Below are positions 17,050-28,023 of a stretch of 55,707 nucleotides of DNA, one piece after another. This DNA comes from Rhodobacter viridis (GTDB lineage: Bacteria > Pseudomonadota > Alphaproteobacteria > Rhodobacterales > Rhodobacteraceae). Under the pieces are notes generated by a model that worked only from the letters and a program-made list of their open reading frames with translations, did no database searches and was not told the DNA's origin. The DNA lies in the NCBI RefSeq assembly GCF_003217355.1, contig NZ_QJTK01000018.1, positions 1 through 55,707 on the forward strand. Reading direction: 5' to 3'. Both the position numbers and the translations under genes were made by a program. Each line of letters opens with the position of its first letter. Position 1 is the stretch's first letter.

Positions 17050-17750
17050 CACGCCTCCGGCTCGGCGGCGGCCAACAGCGCCGCCATGTCGAGCGTCCAG
17101 GCACCATCCTTGCGCAAGATCGCCCCGGCGGCTTCCAAAGCCTGCAGGGCGCGGTTCACCTTGGGACGGCTCGCGCCGAGCACCGCGGCCAGCTCGCCTT
17201 GCGAGATTTCGAGCCGCAAGACCGCGCTTGGCGGCAGATCGGGGCCATTCAACTGCCGCAGGCTGAAGAGCAGAAACCGCGCCAGCCGGGCTTCGAGCTG
17301 ATAAAGCGCGATGCCCTCCAGCTGCTCGGTCGTCTCGCGCAGACGGCGGCAGAAATAGCGCGCGACGGACAGGCCAAGCGCCGGATGCGCCTCGGCCAGC
17401 GTGGCAAACCGCGCCCGGTCGAGCACGAAGCCCGTCGTCGCCATGACCGCCGTCGCATCGGCCGAGCGCGGCTCGCCATCGACCAGCGCGAATTCGCCCA
17501 AGGTGTCGCCCGCCTCGGCATGGCGCAGGATCAGCTCGCGCCCGCCGGGGGCCAGCAGCGTCAGCTTCACCCGCCCCGCCGCCAGCGCGACCATCCAGTC
17601 GCCCGGATCGTCGCGCTGAAACAGCATCTCTCCGGGCGCCCACTGCCGCAGCCGCGCCAGACCCGACAGCGCCGAGAGCGCTGCCGCATCCAGCCCCTCG
17701 AAGAGCGCGAAAGAGCGCCAGAAGGCCGGTTTTCCCGCCAGATCCCGCAT
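17049..17750 (-). CDS. Crp/Fnr-family cAMP-responsive regulator
   Basis: 233 residues from ATG 17750 (MRDLAGKPAFWRSF). N-terminal cyclic-nucleotide domain with the phosphate-binding cassette GEFALVDGEPRSADATA, in which the Glu and Arg-Ser needed for cAMP are present. A C-helix follows, then a C-terminal Crp-type helix-turn-helix (ELAAVLGASRPKVNRALQAL). No Cys cluster for an Fe-S centre is present, so Fnr-type oxygen sensing is unlikely. It is co-transcribed with the CHASE2 cyclase by a 1-nt overlap and divergent from the RTX gene. A perfect palindrome between the two is its likely operator. Confidence 0.9.
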   Translation of the reverse strand: MRDLAGKPAFWRSFALFEGLDAAALSALSGLARLRQWAPGEMLFQRDDPGDWMVALAAGRVKLTLLAPGGRELILRHAEAGDTLGEFALVDGEPRSADATAVMATTGFVLDRARFATLAEAHPALGLSVARYFCRRLRETTEQLEGIALYQLEARLARFLLFSLRQLNGPDLPPSAVLRLEISQGELAAVLGASRPKVNRALQALEAAGAILRKDGAWTLDMAALLAAAEPEA

Positions 17751-17804
17751 ATGTGGCCCCTTTCCCTTGCCCCATGCTGGCCGGGCCGGGGCCGTCTTGC
17801 AAGC

Positions 17805-17822
17805 CTGTTCCCTGCGGAACAG
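17805..17822. promoter_or_regulatory. Palindromic Crp/Fnr-type operator in a divergent promoter region
   Basis: CTGTTCCCTGCGGAACAG is a perfect 7-4-7 inverted repeat. Half-sites separated by 4 nt are the geometry of Crp/Fnr-family sites. It lies 55 nt upstream of the regulator gene and 63 nt upstream of the RTX gene, so one bound dimer could control both. The regulator is encoded next door, which makes it the prime candidate ligand. Binding is inferred. Confidence 0.55.
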
Positions 17823-17885
17823 CGCCAGCGCCCGCGACCGGGCAAGGTGACCCCATCGCAACATTCCAACCGAAAGGTCACTTCC

Positions 17886-19763
17886 ATGGCGGACATCATC
17901 GGCACCAACGGCTCCAACACCCTCGACGACGCGTTCTCGCTGGGGATCCCGGGCTTTCGCAACGACCGCGTTGCGGCGCTTGGCGGCAATGACACAATCA
18001 CGATCAACGACGGCAACGACACGGTCTTCGGCGGCAGCGGCAACGACCGCATCGTCGATGCCGCGCTGATCGGCTTCATCTCGGGCGATGACCAGATCTT
18101 CGGCGAGGCGGGCAATGACACGATCGTTGCCGGCGAGGGCCGTGACACGATCGATGGCGGCTCCGACACCGACACCGTCGATTACAGCCGCTCGGGCGCG
18201 GCGATCACCGTCAACCTCGGCTCGAGCTCGGCGCAATCGGGCGGTATGGCCTCGGGCGACCGTCTGTTCAGCATCGAAAACCTGATCGCCAGCAATTTCA
18301 GCGACAACCTGACCGGCTCGTCCGCCGCAAACCGGATTTCGGCCTCGGGCGGCAATGACCGGGTCTCGGGCTCGGGTGGCAATGACGTTCTGGACGGCGG
18401 CAGCGGCAATGACACGCTGTTCGGCGGCACCGAGAATGACAGTCTCATTGGCGGGACCGGCAATGACAGCCTGGCGGGCGAGAGCGGCAATGACACGCTT
18501 TCCGGCGATGACGGCACCGATACGTTGTCGGGCGGCACCGGCGATGACCTGATGTCAGGCGGCACCGGCAACGACCAGCTGGACGGTGGCGACAATGACG
18601 ACCGGCTTTCGGGCGATGCGGGCAATGACGACCTCTTGGGCGGGTCCGGCAACGATGTGCTGACGGGCGGCGCCGATGGTGACACGCTGTCGGGCGGGAC
18701 GGGCAATGACACGGTCGATGGCGGCGATGGCAGCGACTTCGTGCGTTTCGAAAGCCGGACCGACGCCGATCGTCTCGAAGGCGGCGCCGGGATCGACACG
18801 CTCAGCTTCTCGACCCTGCCCACCGTCTTCCTGCCGCCGGGCGTCTTCACCGGCATCGATCTGGTCACCGGCCGCGCCTTTGCCACCACCTTCCACGGCT
18901 TCGAGAATGTCATCGGTTCAGCGCAGGCAGATGCGATCTCGGGCGATGCGCTGGGCAACCGTCTGGATGGCAGCTCGGGTTCGGACCGGATCGATGGCCG
19001 CGACGGCATCGACACGCTGATCGGCGGCAGCGGGGCCGATACGGTTTCGGGCGGCAATGGCACGGACGGGCTGTTCGGCGGCACCGAGGGGGACCTGCTG
19101 TCGGGTGGCAATGAGGGCGACCGGGTCGACGGCGAGGCCGGGGCTGACCGCGTGAACGGCGATGCGGGCAATGACACGGTCTTTGGCGGGCTCGACAATG
19201 ACACCGTCTCGGGTGGCACCGAGAATGACCTGGTCTCGGGCGGCTCCGGCAACGATCTGGCGCATGGCGATGCGGGCAATGACACGGTGACGGGCGACAG
19301 CGGCGCCGACACGATTTTCGGCGACGATGGGGCGGATCAGCTCTTGGGCGGCACCGAGGATGACCGGCTTGACGGCGGTACCGAGAATGACGTGCTGCGC
19401 GGCGACGACGGTGCCGACGTGCTGATCGGCGGCACCGGGGCCGATACGATGGATGGCGGGGCGGGGGCGGATACGTTCGTCTTCGTGACCACTGTCGACT
19501 CGCTGAACTCGGTGGGGGGCAGCGATCACATCACCCGCTTTGAACTCGGTGTGGACAAGATCGACCTCTCGGCGCTCTCGCCTGCCGCCGAGTTCCATCT
19601 GGCGCTGGTCGCCGATGGCGCCGGGGCGGTGGTGACGAACGTGGTCAATGGCGCCACCGTGGTCAGCGTCTTCACCGATGCCGATGGCGCCCCGGATCTG
19701 GTGTTCCAGATCGATGCGCTCTCGGGTGTGGGCACGCTGACCGAGACCGACTTCCTGTTCTGA
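17886..19763 (+). CDS. RTX (hemolysin-type calcium-binding repeat) exported protein
   Basis: 625 residues from ATG 17886 (MADIIGTNGSNTLDDAF). Most of the protein is tandem GGxGxD-type nonapeptides, in blocks near residues 40-85, 140-290 and 355-525, separated by short spacers such as ENLIASNFSDNLTGS and FENVIGSAQADAISG. No enzymatic domain is visible. The C-terminal 95 residues lack repeats and end TLTETDFLF, a hydrophobic-acidic tail compatible with a type I secretion signal. There is no Sec signal and no type I transporter gene in the window. Likely a surface-layer, adhesin or matrix protein. Divergent from the Crp-type regulator. Confidence 0.88.
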   Translation: MADIIGTNGSNTLDDAFSLGIPGFRNDRVAALGGNDTITINDGNDTVFGGSGNDRIVDAALIGFISGDDQIFGEAGNDTIVAGEGRDTIDGGSDTDTVDYSRSGAAITVNLGSSSAQSGGMASGDRLFSIENLIASNFSDNLTGSSAANRISASGGNDRVSGSGGNDVLDGGSGNDTLFGGTENDSLIGGTGNDSLAGESGNDTLSGDDGTDTLSGGTGDDLMSGGTGNDQLDGGDNDDRLSGDAGNDDLLGGSGNDVLTGGADGDTLSGGTGNDTVDGGDGSDFVRFESRTDADRLEGGAGIDTLSFSTLPTVFLPPGVFTGIDLVTGRAFATTFHGFENVIGSAQADAISGDALGNRLDGSSGSDRIDGRDGIDTLIGGSGADTVSGGNGTDGLFGGTEGDLLSGGNEGDRVDGEAGADRVNGDAGNDTVFGGLDNDTVSGGTENDLVSGGSGNDLAHGDAGNDTVTGDSGADTIFGDDGADQLLGGTEDDRLDGGTENDVLRGDDGADVLIGGTGADTMDGGAGADTFVFVTTVDSLNSVGGSDHITRFELGVDKIDLSALSPAAEFHLALVADGAGAVVTNVVNGATVVSVFTDADGAPDLVFQIDALSGVGTLTETDFLF

Positions 19764-19780
19764 GCCGTCGCAAGACGATG

Positions 19781-19808
19781 CCCCCGGTCCGCAAGGCCCG
19801 GGGGTTTT
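19781..19808 (+). terminator. Intrinsic terminator after the RTX gene
   Basis: CCCCCGG (19781-19787) pairs with CCGGGGG (19798-19804), followed directly by TTTT. It sits between the convergent RTX and lactate dehydrogenase genes and fits termination in the plus direction. Confidence 0.75.
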
Positions 19809-19822
19809 CGCGGTTTCAGGGG

Positions 19823-20989
<1,167 letters not shown>

Positions 20990-21047
20990 TCAAGACCCGG
21001 TGACCGGGCGTCTCTCGGCAGATACAGGCAAACGAGCGGTTTTCGCG

Positions 21048-22217
21048 ATGACGGAAATGGTTTTCGGCACCGTCCCCTTGCGGGCGACGGATCCCGTGCT
21101 TCCACGCTGGTGGCGCACGATCGACAAATGGGCGCTGACCGCGGTCTTCGCGCTCTTTGGTGTCGGCATGCTGCTTGGCCTTGCGGCCTCGGTGCCGCTC
21201 GCTGAAAAGAACGGGCTCGAGCCCTTCTATTACGTCAAGCGTCAGGCGCTTTTCGGCGGCATCGGCCTTGCGGTGATGATCGCGCTCTCGATGATGAGCC
21301 CGCAACAGGTGCGCCGCATCGGGGTCGTGGGCTTCGCGCTGGCCTTCCTCACGCTCATGGCGCTACCGGTGATCGGCACCGATTTCGGCAAGGGCGCGGT
21401 GCGCTGGATCTCGCTCGGCTTCGCCTCGTTCCAGCCCTCGGAATTCCTCAAGCCCGGCTTCGTCATCGTCACCGCCTGGTTCATGTCGGCGGCGATGGAG
21501 GTCGCAGGCCCGCCCGGGCGGCTTTATTCCTTCATCCTGACCGCGCTGATCGTGGTTACGCTGGCGCTTCAGCCCGACTTCGGGCAGGCCTCGCTGATCC
21601 TGTTCTCGTGGATGGTGATGTATTTCGTTTCCGGTGCGCCGATCCTGCCGCTGGTCGCGGCGGGCGGTCTGAGCGCCGCGGGCGTCGTCTTCGCCTATAA
21701 CGTCTCCGAGCACGTCGCGCGGCGGATCAACGGGTTCCTCTCGGCCGAGGTCGATCCCCGCACCCAGATCGGCTATGCGACGAACGCGATCCAGGAAGGC
21801 GGCTTCTTCGGCGTCGGCGTCGGCGAGGGCACGGTGAAATGGTCGCTGCCCGACGCGCATACCGACTTCATCGTGGCCGTCGCGGCCGAGGAATATGGCC
21901 TCGTCCTCGTGATCGGCATCATCCTGCTTTATGGCACGGTCGTCCTGCGCTCGCTTTACCGCTCGATGGGCGAACGCGACCCCTTTGCCCGGATCGCGGG
22001 CGCGGGTCTCGCCTTTGCCTTCGGCGTGCAGGCGCTGATCAACATGGGCGTGGCGGTGCGGCTTCTGCCCGCCAAGGGCATGACGCTGCCCTTCGTCAGC
22101 TATGGCGGCTCTTCGGTGATCGCTTCGGGGATCGCGCTTGGCTTCCTGCTCGCGCTGACCCGCACCCGGCCGCAAAACGAGATCGCCCGCATTCTCGGCA
22201 ATCGTCCCGCCGCCTGA
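21048..22217 (+). CDS. ftsW: FtsW, SEDS-family septal peptidoglycan polymerase
   Basis: 389 residues from ATG 21048, about ten membrane helices. SEDS signatures: [32 protein letters not shown], and the C-terminal [20 protein letters not shown]. It polymerises lipid II glycan strands at the division site with its partner FtsI, which is not in this window. It is the first gene here of a cell-wall cluster; murG starts 11 nt after its stop. Upstream lies ldh in reverse, so murD/mraY do not precede it as in the classical dcw order. Confidence 0.95.
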   Translation: MTEMVFGTVPLRATDPVLPRWWRTIDKWALTAVFALFGVGMLLGLAASVPLAEKNGLEPFYYVKRQALFGGIGLAVMIALSMMSPQQVRRIGVVGFALAFLTLMALPVIGTDFGKGAVRWISLGFASFQPSEFLKPGFVIVTAWFMSAAMEVAGPPGRLYSFILTALIVVTLALQPDFGQASLILFSWMVMYFVSGAPILPLVAAGGLSAAGVVFAYNVSEHVARRINGFLSAEVDPRTQIGYATNAIQEGGFFGVGVGEGTVKWSLPDAHTDFIVAVAAEEYGLVLVIGIILLYGTVVLRSLYRSMGERDPFARIAGAGLAFAFGVQALINMGVAVRLLPAKGMTLPFVSYGGSSVIASGIALGFLLALTRTRPQNEIARILGNRPAA

Positions 22218-22228
22218 TGGAGGGTGAC

Positions 22229-23332
22229 ATGGGCCAGACCAAACCACCGCTGCTTCTGATCGCTGCCGGGGGGACCGGGGGACATATGTTCCCGGCCCAG
22301 GCGCTCGCGGAAGCGATGGTCCGCCGCGGCTGGCGGGTGAAGCTCTCGACCGATGCGCGTGGCGCGCGCTACGCGGGCGCCTTTCCGGCGCAGGTGCCGG
22401 TCGAGCAGGTCGCCTCGGCCACCTTTGCCCGCGGCGGTCTTGCAGCGAAGCTCGCGGTGCCGTTCCGGCTTGCGGGGGGGATGGTCTCGGCGGTTGCGCG
22501 CAATCTGATCGACCGGCCCGCCGTCGTGGTGGGCTTTGGCGGCTATCCGACGATCCCGGCGCTGAGCTCGGCGCTGGTGTTGGGCATTCCGCGCGCGATC
22601 CATGAACAGAACGGGGTGATGGGCAAGGTCAACCGCGTCTTCGCCCGCCGCGTTCAGGCCTTTGCCTGCGGCACCTGGCCCACCGATCTGCCGCCCGGCG
22701 TGCAGGGCGTGCACACCGGCAACCCGGTGCGCGCCGCCGTGGTCGAGCGTGCTGGCGCCGCCTATATCCCGCCCGGCGCCTATCCGATGTCGGTTCTGGT
22801 GATCGGCGGTTCGCAAGGCGCGCGGATCCTGTCGGATATCGTGCCCGCCGCCTTTGCCGCGCTGCCCGAGGGCCTGCGCCGCCATCTGCGCATCGCCCAT
22901 CAGGCCCGCCCCGAAGATGCCGCCCGCGTCACCGAAGCCTATGACGCCGCGGGGATCGAGGCCGAGGTCGAGCCCTTCTTCACCGATGTGCCGCGTCGCC
23001 TGGCGGAATGCCAGCTGGTGATCTCGCGCTCGGGCGCCTCGTCCATTGCCGATATTTCGGTGATCGGGCGGCCCGCCATCCTCATTCCCTTTGCCGCCGC
23101 CACGGGCGACCATCAGACCGCGAATGCCCGCGGCCTGACCCGCGCGGGCGCCGCCGTGATGATCCCCGAAACCGCCGCCACCGCCGCGGCGCTGGCAACA
23201 CAGATCGCGCTCGTGCTGGACAATCCCGAGGGCGCGGTGCAAATGGCGCGGGCAGCGCTGGCCGAAGGCATCCCGGATGCCACGGCGCGGCTCGTGACCA
23301 TCGTCGAAAAGCTTGCAGGACCCCGCCCATGA
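22229..23332 (+). CDS. murG: MurG, lipid II-forming N-acetylglucosaminyltransferase
   Basis: 367 residues from ATG 22229; GGAGGG at 22219-22224 decides this start over an in-frame ATG at 22217 that overlaps the ftsW stop. N-terminal glycine loop [14 protein letters not shown], membrane-facing [12 protein letters not shown], and C-terminal UDP-GlcNAc region [19 protein letters not shown]. It adds GlcNAc to lipid I on the inner membrane face. Its stop overlaps the murC start (ATGA). Confidence 0.96.
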   Translation: MGQTKPPLLLIAAGGTGGHMFPAQALAEAMVRRGWRVKLSTDARGARYAGAFPAQVPVEQVASATFARGGLAAKLAVPFRLAGGMVSAVARNLIDRPAVVVGFGGYPTIPALSSALVLGIPRAIHEQNGVMGKVNRVFARRVQAFACGTWPTDLPPGVQGVHTGNPVRAAVVERAGAAYIPPGAYPMSVLVIGGSQGARILSDIVPAAFAALPEGLRRHLRIAHQARPEDAARVTEAYDAAGIEAEVEPFFTDVPRRLAECQLVISRSGASSIADISVIGRPAILIPFAAATGDHQTANARGLTRAGAAVMIPETAATAAALATQIALVLDNPEGAVQMARAALAEGIPDATARLVTIVEKLAGPRP

Positions 23333-24735
23333 ACGCGACCAAACTGCCCGGAGAGCTGGGCCCCATCCATTTTATCGGCATCGGCGGCATCGGCATGTCG
23401 GGCATTGCCGAAGTGCTGATGACGCAGGGCTTCGCGGTGCAGGGATCGGATGCGAAGGCCTCGAAGATCACCGATCGGCTCGTCGAACTTGGGGCAACTT
23501 TCTTCGAGGGCCAACGCGCCTCGAACATCGGCGAAGCCGCCGTGGTGGTGATTTCCTCGGCGATCAAGCCCGGCAACCCCGAGCTTGAAGAAGCCCGCCG
23601 CCGCCATCTGCCCGTCGTGCGCCGCGCCGAGATGCTGGCCGAGCTGATGCGGCTGCGCTCGAACATCGCGATCGCGGGCACGCATGGCAAGACCACCACG
23701 ACGACGATGGTGGCGACGCTTCTGGATAAGGGCGGCTTTGACCCCACCGTGATCAACGGCGGCATCATCCACGCTTACGGCTCGAATGCGCGCGCAGGCG
23801 CGGGCGAATGGATGGTGGTCGAGGCGGATGAAAGCGACGGTTCCTTCAACCGGCTGCCCGCGACGATCGCCATCGTGACGAACATCGACCCCGAGCACAT
23901 GGAGCACTGGGGCACGATCGAGAACCTGCGCAAGGGGTTTTATGACTTCGTCTCCGGCATCCCGTTCTACGGTCTGGCCGTCTGCTGCACCGACCACCCC
24001 GAGGTGCAGGCGCTGGTGGGCAAGATCACCGATCGCCGCGTCGTGACTTTCGGCTTCAACGCCCAGGCCGATGTGCGCGCGACGAACCTGCGCTTTGAAA
24101 ACGGCCGCAACTGCTTTGACATCCAGCTGCAGGGCGAGGGCGCGGTGATCGAGGGCTGCACCCTGCCGATGCCGGGCAATCACAACGTCTCGAACGCCTT
24201 GGCCGCCGTCGCCGTCGCCCGCCATCTGGGCATGAAGAAAGACGAGATCCGCGAGGCGCTGGCGAATTTCGCGGGGGTGAACCGGCGCTTCACCAAGGTC
24301 GGCGAAGTGCTGGGCGGCGTCACCGTGATCGACGATTACGGCCACCATCCGGTCGAAATCGCGGCGGTGCTGAAGGCCGCGCGGCAGGCGGTTTCCGCCA
24401 CGCCGGGCGCGCGCGTGATCGCGGCGCATCAGCCGCACCGCTACACCCGGCTGCACAATCTCTTCGACGACTTCTGCACCTGCTTCAACGAGGCCGATGT
24501 CGTCGCCATCGCCGATGTCTATGCCGCGGGCGAAGAGCCCATTCCGGGCGCCGGGCGCGATGATCTGGTCTCGGGGCTCATTCGCCACGGCCACCGCCAC
24601 GCCCGGGCGCTGCTGAACGAGGAAGACCTCGCGCGGCTGGTCAAGGAACAGGCGCGGCCCGGCGATATCGTCGTTTGCCTTGGGGCGGGGACGATCTCGA
24701 CCTGGGCGAACGGCCTGCCGGCCAAACTTGGATAA
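23329..24735 (+). CDS. murC: MurC, UDP-N-acetylmuramate-L-alanine ligase
   Basis: 468 residues from ATG 23329, overlapping the murG stop by 4 nt. N-terminal Rossmann loop [20 protein letters not shown]-binding [16 protein letters not shown], metal/ATP residues in [11 protein letters not shown] and [10 protein letters not shown], then [11 protein letters not shown] and the C-terminal domain with YGHHPVEI and HQPHRYTR. It adds the first amino acid of the peptidoglycan stem. Usual length for the family. Confidence 0.96.
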   Translation: MNATKLPGELGPIHFIGIGGIGMSGIAEVLMTQGFAVQGSDAKASKITDRLVELGATFFEGQRASNIGEAAVVVISSAIKPGNPELEEARRRHLPVVRRAEMLAELMRLRSNIAIAGTHGKTTTTTMVATLLDKGGFDPTVINGGIIHAYGSNARAGAGEWMVVEADESDGSFNRLPATIAIVTNIDPEHMEHWGTIENLRKGFYDFVSGIPFYGLAVCCTDHPEVQALVGKITDRRVVTFGFNAQADVRATNLRFENGRNCFDIQLQGEGAVIEGCTLPMPGNHNVSNALAAVAVARHLGMKKDEIREALANFAGVNRRFTKVGEVLGGVTVIDDYGHHPVEIAAVLKAARQAVSATPGARVIAAHQPHRYTRLHNLFDDFCTCFNEADVVAIADVYAAGEEPIPGAGRDDLVSGLIRHGHRHARALLNEEDLARLVKEQARPGDIVVCLGAGTISTWANGLPAKLG

Positions 24736-24747
24736 CGGAGGACAGCC

Positions 24748-24987
24748 ATGACCCTCTCGCTTGCCACCGCTTGTCTCTGGGCGGTGATCGCATCGCTCAT
24801 TGCCCTTGGTCCGCGCCGGTTTCACTGGCCCGCCGCCTGGGGGCTGATCGCGGCGGGCGTGCCGATCCTGGGTTGGGTCACCTATGAGAACGGCCCGGTC
24901 TGGGGGCTGGTGGTGCTGGCGGGGGGGCTCAGCGTGCTGCGCTGGCCGGTGCGGCGGCTCTTTGCCGCGATGCATCCGCGCGACTGA
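24748..24987 (+). CDS. Small membrane protein, DUF2484-like
   Basis: 79 residues, two or three hydrophobic helices (about 5-18, 28-44, 49-63) and a basic C-terminus (RWPVRRLFAAMHPRD). ATG 24748 has GGAGG 12 nt after the murC stop. A small protein of this kind between murC and murB is a recurrent Rhodobacteraceae arrangement. Its role is unknown; position and coupling suggest a link to cell-wall synthesis. A palindromic repeat element follows directly. Confidence 0.78.
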   Translation: MTLSLATACLWAVIASLIALGPRRFHWPAAWGLIAAGVPILGWVTYENGPVWGLVVLAGGLSVLRWPVRRLFAAMHPRD

Positions 24988-24994
24988 CGGGCAG

Positions 24995-25140
24995 GGCAGG
25001 GGGGGCGCCGCCCCCCTCTTTTGGCTGCGCCAAAATTCACCCCCGGGCGTATTTGCACCAAGAAGAAGCCCGCCATTTCTTCTTGGCCGAAATACGCCGG
25101 GGGGAGTCCGCTTGCGGACGGGGGGCAGCGCCCCCCCTTG
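24995..25140. repeat. Intergenic palindromic element, copy 2 (complete, AAGAAGAA subtype)
   Basis: A nested set of palindromes: GGGGGGCGCCGCCCCCC, TTTTGGCTGCGCCAAAA, a large central hairpin whose arms are GTATTTGCACCAAGAAGAA and TTTCTTCTTGGCCGAAATAC, then GTCCGCTTGCGGAC and GGGGGGCAGCGCCCCCC. It sits inside the cell-wall cluster, between the DUF2484 gene and murB, where it could partly terminate transcription or stabilise the upstream mRNA. Confidence 0.85.
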
Positions 25141-25172
25141 CCCCATTGGGGCACTCTCGCTAAGGCAGGGTC

Positions 25173-26093
25173 ATGGAAAAGCTGAGCTACACCCCGCGCG
25201 GCGCGCTGACGCCGAACTACCCTTTGGCCGATCTGACCTGGCTGCGCGTCGGCGGTCCGGCGGATTGGCTGTTTCAGCCCGCCGACGAGGCGGATCTGAG
25301 CGCCTTTCTGGCCGCACTGCCCGCCGATGTGGCGGTCTTTCCGATGGGGGTGGGCTCGAACCTGATCGTGCGCGATGGCGGCATCCGCGCCGTGGTGATC
25401 CGGCTTGGTCGCGGCTTCAATGCGATCACGGTCGAGGGGGATACCGTCACCGCGGGGGCGGCGGCGCTCGATGCCCATGTGGCGCGCAAGGCGGCCGAGG
25501 CCGGGCGCGATCTGACCTTCCTGCGCACCATTCCGGGCGCGATCGGCGGCGCGGTGCGGATGAATGCGGGCTGCTATGGTGCCTATGTCGCCGATCATCT
25601 GATCGCCGCGCGAGTCGTGCTGCGCTCGGGAGAAGTCGTTGAAATCTCGGCGGAAGATCTGCATCTCGCCTATCGCTCCTCGACCCTGCCCGAGCAGGCG
25701 GTGATCATTGCCGCGACCTTCCGGGCCGGGCCGGGCGATCCCGCGGTGCTGGCCGCGCGGATGGCCGAGCAGATCGCCAAACGCGATGCGAGCCAGCCGA
25801 CCAAGGACCGTTCCGCCGGATCGACCTTCCGCAATCCCTCGGGCGCCTCCTCCACAGGCCGCGCCGATGACAGCCAGGAGTTGAAGGCCTGGAAGGTGAT
25901 CGATGACGCGGGGATGCGCGGCGCGACGCTTGGCGGGGCGCAGATCAGCCCGATGCACTCGAATTTCCTGATCAATGCGGGCGGTGCAACGGCCCATGAT
26001 CTGGAAACTTTGGGCGAGCAGGTGCGCAAAAAGGTTTTGCAGACCCAGGGAATTTCGCTAGAATGGGAAATCATGCGCGTGGGCGAATATTGA
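25173..26093 (+). CDS. murB: MurB, UDP-N-acetylenolpyruvoylglucosamine reductase
   Basis: 306 residues. FAD-binding half with [27 protein letters not shown] and [18 protein letters not shown]-terminal substrate domain with the catalytic-Ser region [12 protein letters not shown] and [17 protein letters not shown]. It reduces the enolpyruvyl group to form UDP-MurNAc with NADPH. It starts 33 nt after a palindromic element and is followed by ddl. Confidence 0.95.
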   Translation: MEKLSYTPRGALTPNYPLADLTWLRVGGPADWLFQPADEADLSAFLAALPADVAVFPMGVGSNLIVRDGGIRAVVIRLGRGFNAITVEGDTVTAGAAALDAHVARKAAEAGRDLTFLRTIPGAIGGAVRMNAGCYGAYVADHLIAARVVLRSGEVVEISAEDLHLAYRSSTLPEQAVIIAATFRAGPGDPAVLAARMAEQIAKRDASQPTKDRSAGSTFRNPSGASSTGRADDSQELKAWKVIDDAGMRGATLGGAQISPMHSNFLINAGGATAHDLETLGEQVRKKVLQTQGISLEWEIMRVGEY

Positions 26094-26133
26094 GGTCGTC
26101 GCGCAATCCATAACAAGATGCGGCAAGAACAGT

Positions 26134-26150
26134 CCGGGGGAGAACCCCGG
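26134..26150 (+). other. Small stem-loop between murB and ddl
   Basis: CCGGGG (26134-26139) pairs with CCCCGG (26145-26150) around a 5-nt loop just before the ddl ribosome binding site. There is no T-tract, so it may modulate translation or be a weak pause site. Confidence 0.35.
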
Positions 26151-26161
26151 CAGGGACGAAA

Positions 26162-27085
26162 GTGGCGGGCATGTCGAGCAGGACAGTCCCCCTCGTGGCG
26201 GTACTCATGGGCGGACCCTCGGCTGAACGCGAGGTGTCATTGTCTTCCGGGCGCGAATGCGCGGCGGCGTTGCGGGCGGCGGGATACGACGTAGCTGAAA
26301 TCGATGCGGGGGCAGACCTCGCGGAGCGTCTTCGGGCGCTCGCGCCCGATGTTGTCTTCAACGCGCTGCATGGCCGCTGGGGCGAGGATGGCTGCGTACA
26401 GGGCATCCTCGAGTGGCTGCGGCTGCCCTATACCCATTCCGGCCTGCTGGCCTCGGCCCTTGCGATGGACAAGACCCGTGCCAAGGCGGCCTACAAGGCG
26501 GCCGGGCTGCCGGTCGTCGAGAGCCGCTTGGCCTGCAAGGCCGAGGTGATGGCGCATCACGTCCTGCCCGCGCCCTATGTGGTCAAGCCCAACAACGAGG
26601 GCTCCTCGGTCGGCGTTTATCTGGTGCTCGATGGCGCCAATCAGCCGCCGCAGCTTTCCGACGAGATGCCCGACGTGGTGATGGTGGAAACCTATGCCCC
26701 GGGGCGCGAGTTGACTTGCACCGTGATGGGCGAGCGCGCGCTCTGCGTGACCGAGATCATCACCACCGGCTGGTATGATTACGCGGCGAAATACACGGCG
26801 GGTGGCTCGCGGCATGTCTGCCCGGCCGATTTGCCCGCCGAGATCGCGGAAACGATCCGCGACTATGCGCTGCGTGCCCACAAGGCGCTTGGCTGCCGCG
26901 GCGTCAGCCGCACCGATTTTCGCTGGGACGAAAGTCGCGGCGTGGCGGGTCTGATCCTGCTCGAGACCAACACGCAGCCCGGCATGACGCCCACCTCGCT
27001 TGCGCCCGAACAGGCCGCGGCCGAGGGGATGTCCTTCGCCGATCTCTGCCGCTGGATGGTGGAGGACGCTTCATGCGACCGTTGA
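26162..27085 (+). CDS. ddl: D-alanine-D-alanine ligase
   Basis: 307 residues from GTG 26162, supported by AGGGA at 26152-26156 with a 5-nt spacer; ATG 26171 would shorten it by three residues. ATP-grasp fold: [59 protein letters not shown] and [17 protein letters not shown]. It makes the D-Ala-D-Ala dipeptide for MurF. Its 3' end overlaps ftsQ by 13 nt, so the two are coupled. Confidence 0.94.
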   Translation: MAGMSSRTVPLVAVLMGGPSAEREVSLSSGRECAAALRAAGYDVAEIDAGADLAERLRALAPDVVFNALHGRWGEDGCVQGILEWLRLPYTHSGLLASALAMDKTRAKAAYKAAGLPVVESRLACKAEVMAHHVLPAPYVVKPNNEGSSVGVYLVLDGANQPPQLSDEMPDVVMVETYAPGRELTCTVMGERALCVTEIITTGWYDYAAKYTAGGSRHVCPADLPAEIAETIRDYALRAHKALGCRGVSRTDFRWDESRGVAGLILLETNTQPGMTPTSLAPEQAAAEGMSFADLCRWMVEDASCDR

Positions 27086-28023
27086 TCGCCGAGCCGCGCT
27101 ATCCGCAGGCGCCGGGGGCGGCGCCGCAAAAGCCCGCGCAGGCGCTGAAGCCGCAAAAGGCGCCGCGCCGTACCGTCGCGCCGACTCGTCTGGCGTTCCG
27201 GCTCGAGCGGCTCTGGCTGACGCCGGTCGTGCGCATCATCACCCGTGTCGGCGTGCCGGTTTTCTGCGTCACCCTTGGCCTTGGCCTCTGGCTCGGCGAT
27301 GGCGATCGTCGCGCCGATCTGATCGAGCGCTATCAGGATCTGCGCACGCAGATCGAGAACCGGCCGGAGTTCCAGCTGTCGGCGCTGGCGATCGAGGGCG
27401 CCTCGCCCGAGGTCGAAGCCGCCGTGCAGGCGCTCTTGCCGGTGCATCTGCCCGCCTCGCGCTTCGCGCTCGATCTTGATGGCTACCGGGCCGCGATCCT
27501 GCGGCTGGATGCGGTCAAGACGGTGGCGCTGGTGGTGCAGCCGGGCGGCACGCTGAGCGTGCGCGTGACCGAGCGCGAACCGGTGATCCTGTGGCGCACC
27601 GCCCTTGGTCTGCAGATGCTCGATGAAAGCGGCCACCGCACCGCTTCGCTCAAGCGCCGCGATGCCCGGCCCGACCTGCCGCTGATTGCGGGCGAGGGGG
27701 CCGACAAGGCCGTGCCCGAGGCGCTGGCGATCCTCGCTGCCGCGAAGCCGATCCTGCCGCGGGCGCGCGGCCTGATCCGCATCGGCGAGCGGCGCTGGGA
27801 TATCATTCTGGATAACGACCGGCGCATCATGCTGCCGGAAAACGACCCGGTGCAGGCGATCGATCGCGCGCTTGCCCTCAATGCCGCCGAAGATCTTCTG
27901 AGCCGTGACTTCACGCGGCTCGACCTTCGCAACGCAACCCGGCCGACGATCCGTCTCAGCGTACCCGCGCTGGTGGCGTTTCAGCAGGCGGCCGCGCAAA
28001 CCACAGCAGAGGCCTCGCAATGA
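27073..28023 (+). CDS. ftsQ: FtsQ, division protein
   Basis: 316 residues. The cytoplasmic tail is basic and Pro/Lys-rich ([14 protein letters not shown]), followed by one membrane helix (about 61-78), a POTRA-like region ([12 protein letters not shown] onward) and a periplasmic beta domain with [24 protein letters not shown] 27073 has GGAGG upstream inside ddl. It is a bitopic scaffold of the divisome. The stop overlaps the ftsA start (ATGA). Confidence 0.92.
   Translation: MRPLIAEPRYPQAPGAAPQKPAQALKPQKAPRRTVAPTRLAFRLERLWLTPVVRIITRVGVPVFCVTLGLGLWLGDGDRRADLIERYQDLRTQIENRPEFQLSALAIEGASPEVEAAVQALLPVHLPASRFALDLDGYRAAILRLDAVKTVALVVQPGGTLSVRVTEREPVILWRTALGLQMLDESGHRTASLKRRDARPDLPLIAGEGADKAVPEALAILAAAKPILPRARGLIRIGERRWDIILDNDRRIMLPENDPVQAIDRALALNAAEDLLSRDFTRLDLRNATRPTIRLSVPALVAFQQAAAQTTAEASQ

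Noticed and set aside
17050-17856. A 269-residue N-terminal extension of the CHASE2 cyclase
   Set aside because: It is a different frame of the crp-like gene; the TGATG overlap at 17049 gives the natural start.
17990-19480. Regular short repeats that might be taken for a CRISPR or satellite array
   Set aside because: They are in-frame GGxGxD codons of the RTX protein, with no constant repeat and variable spacers.
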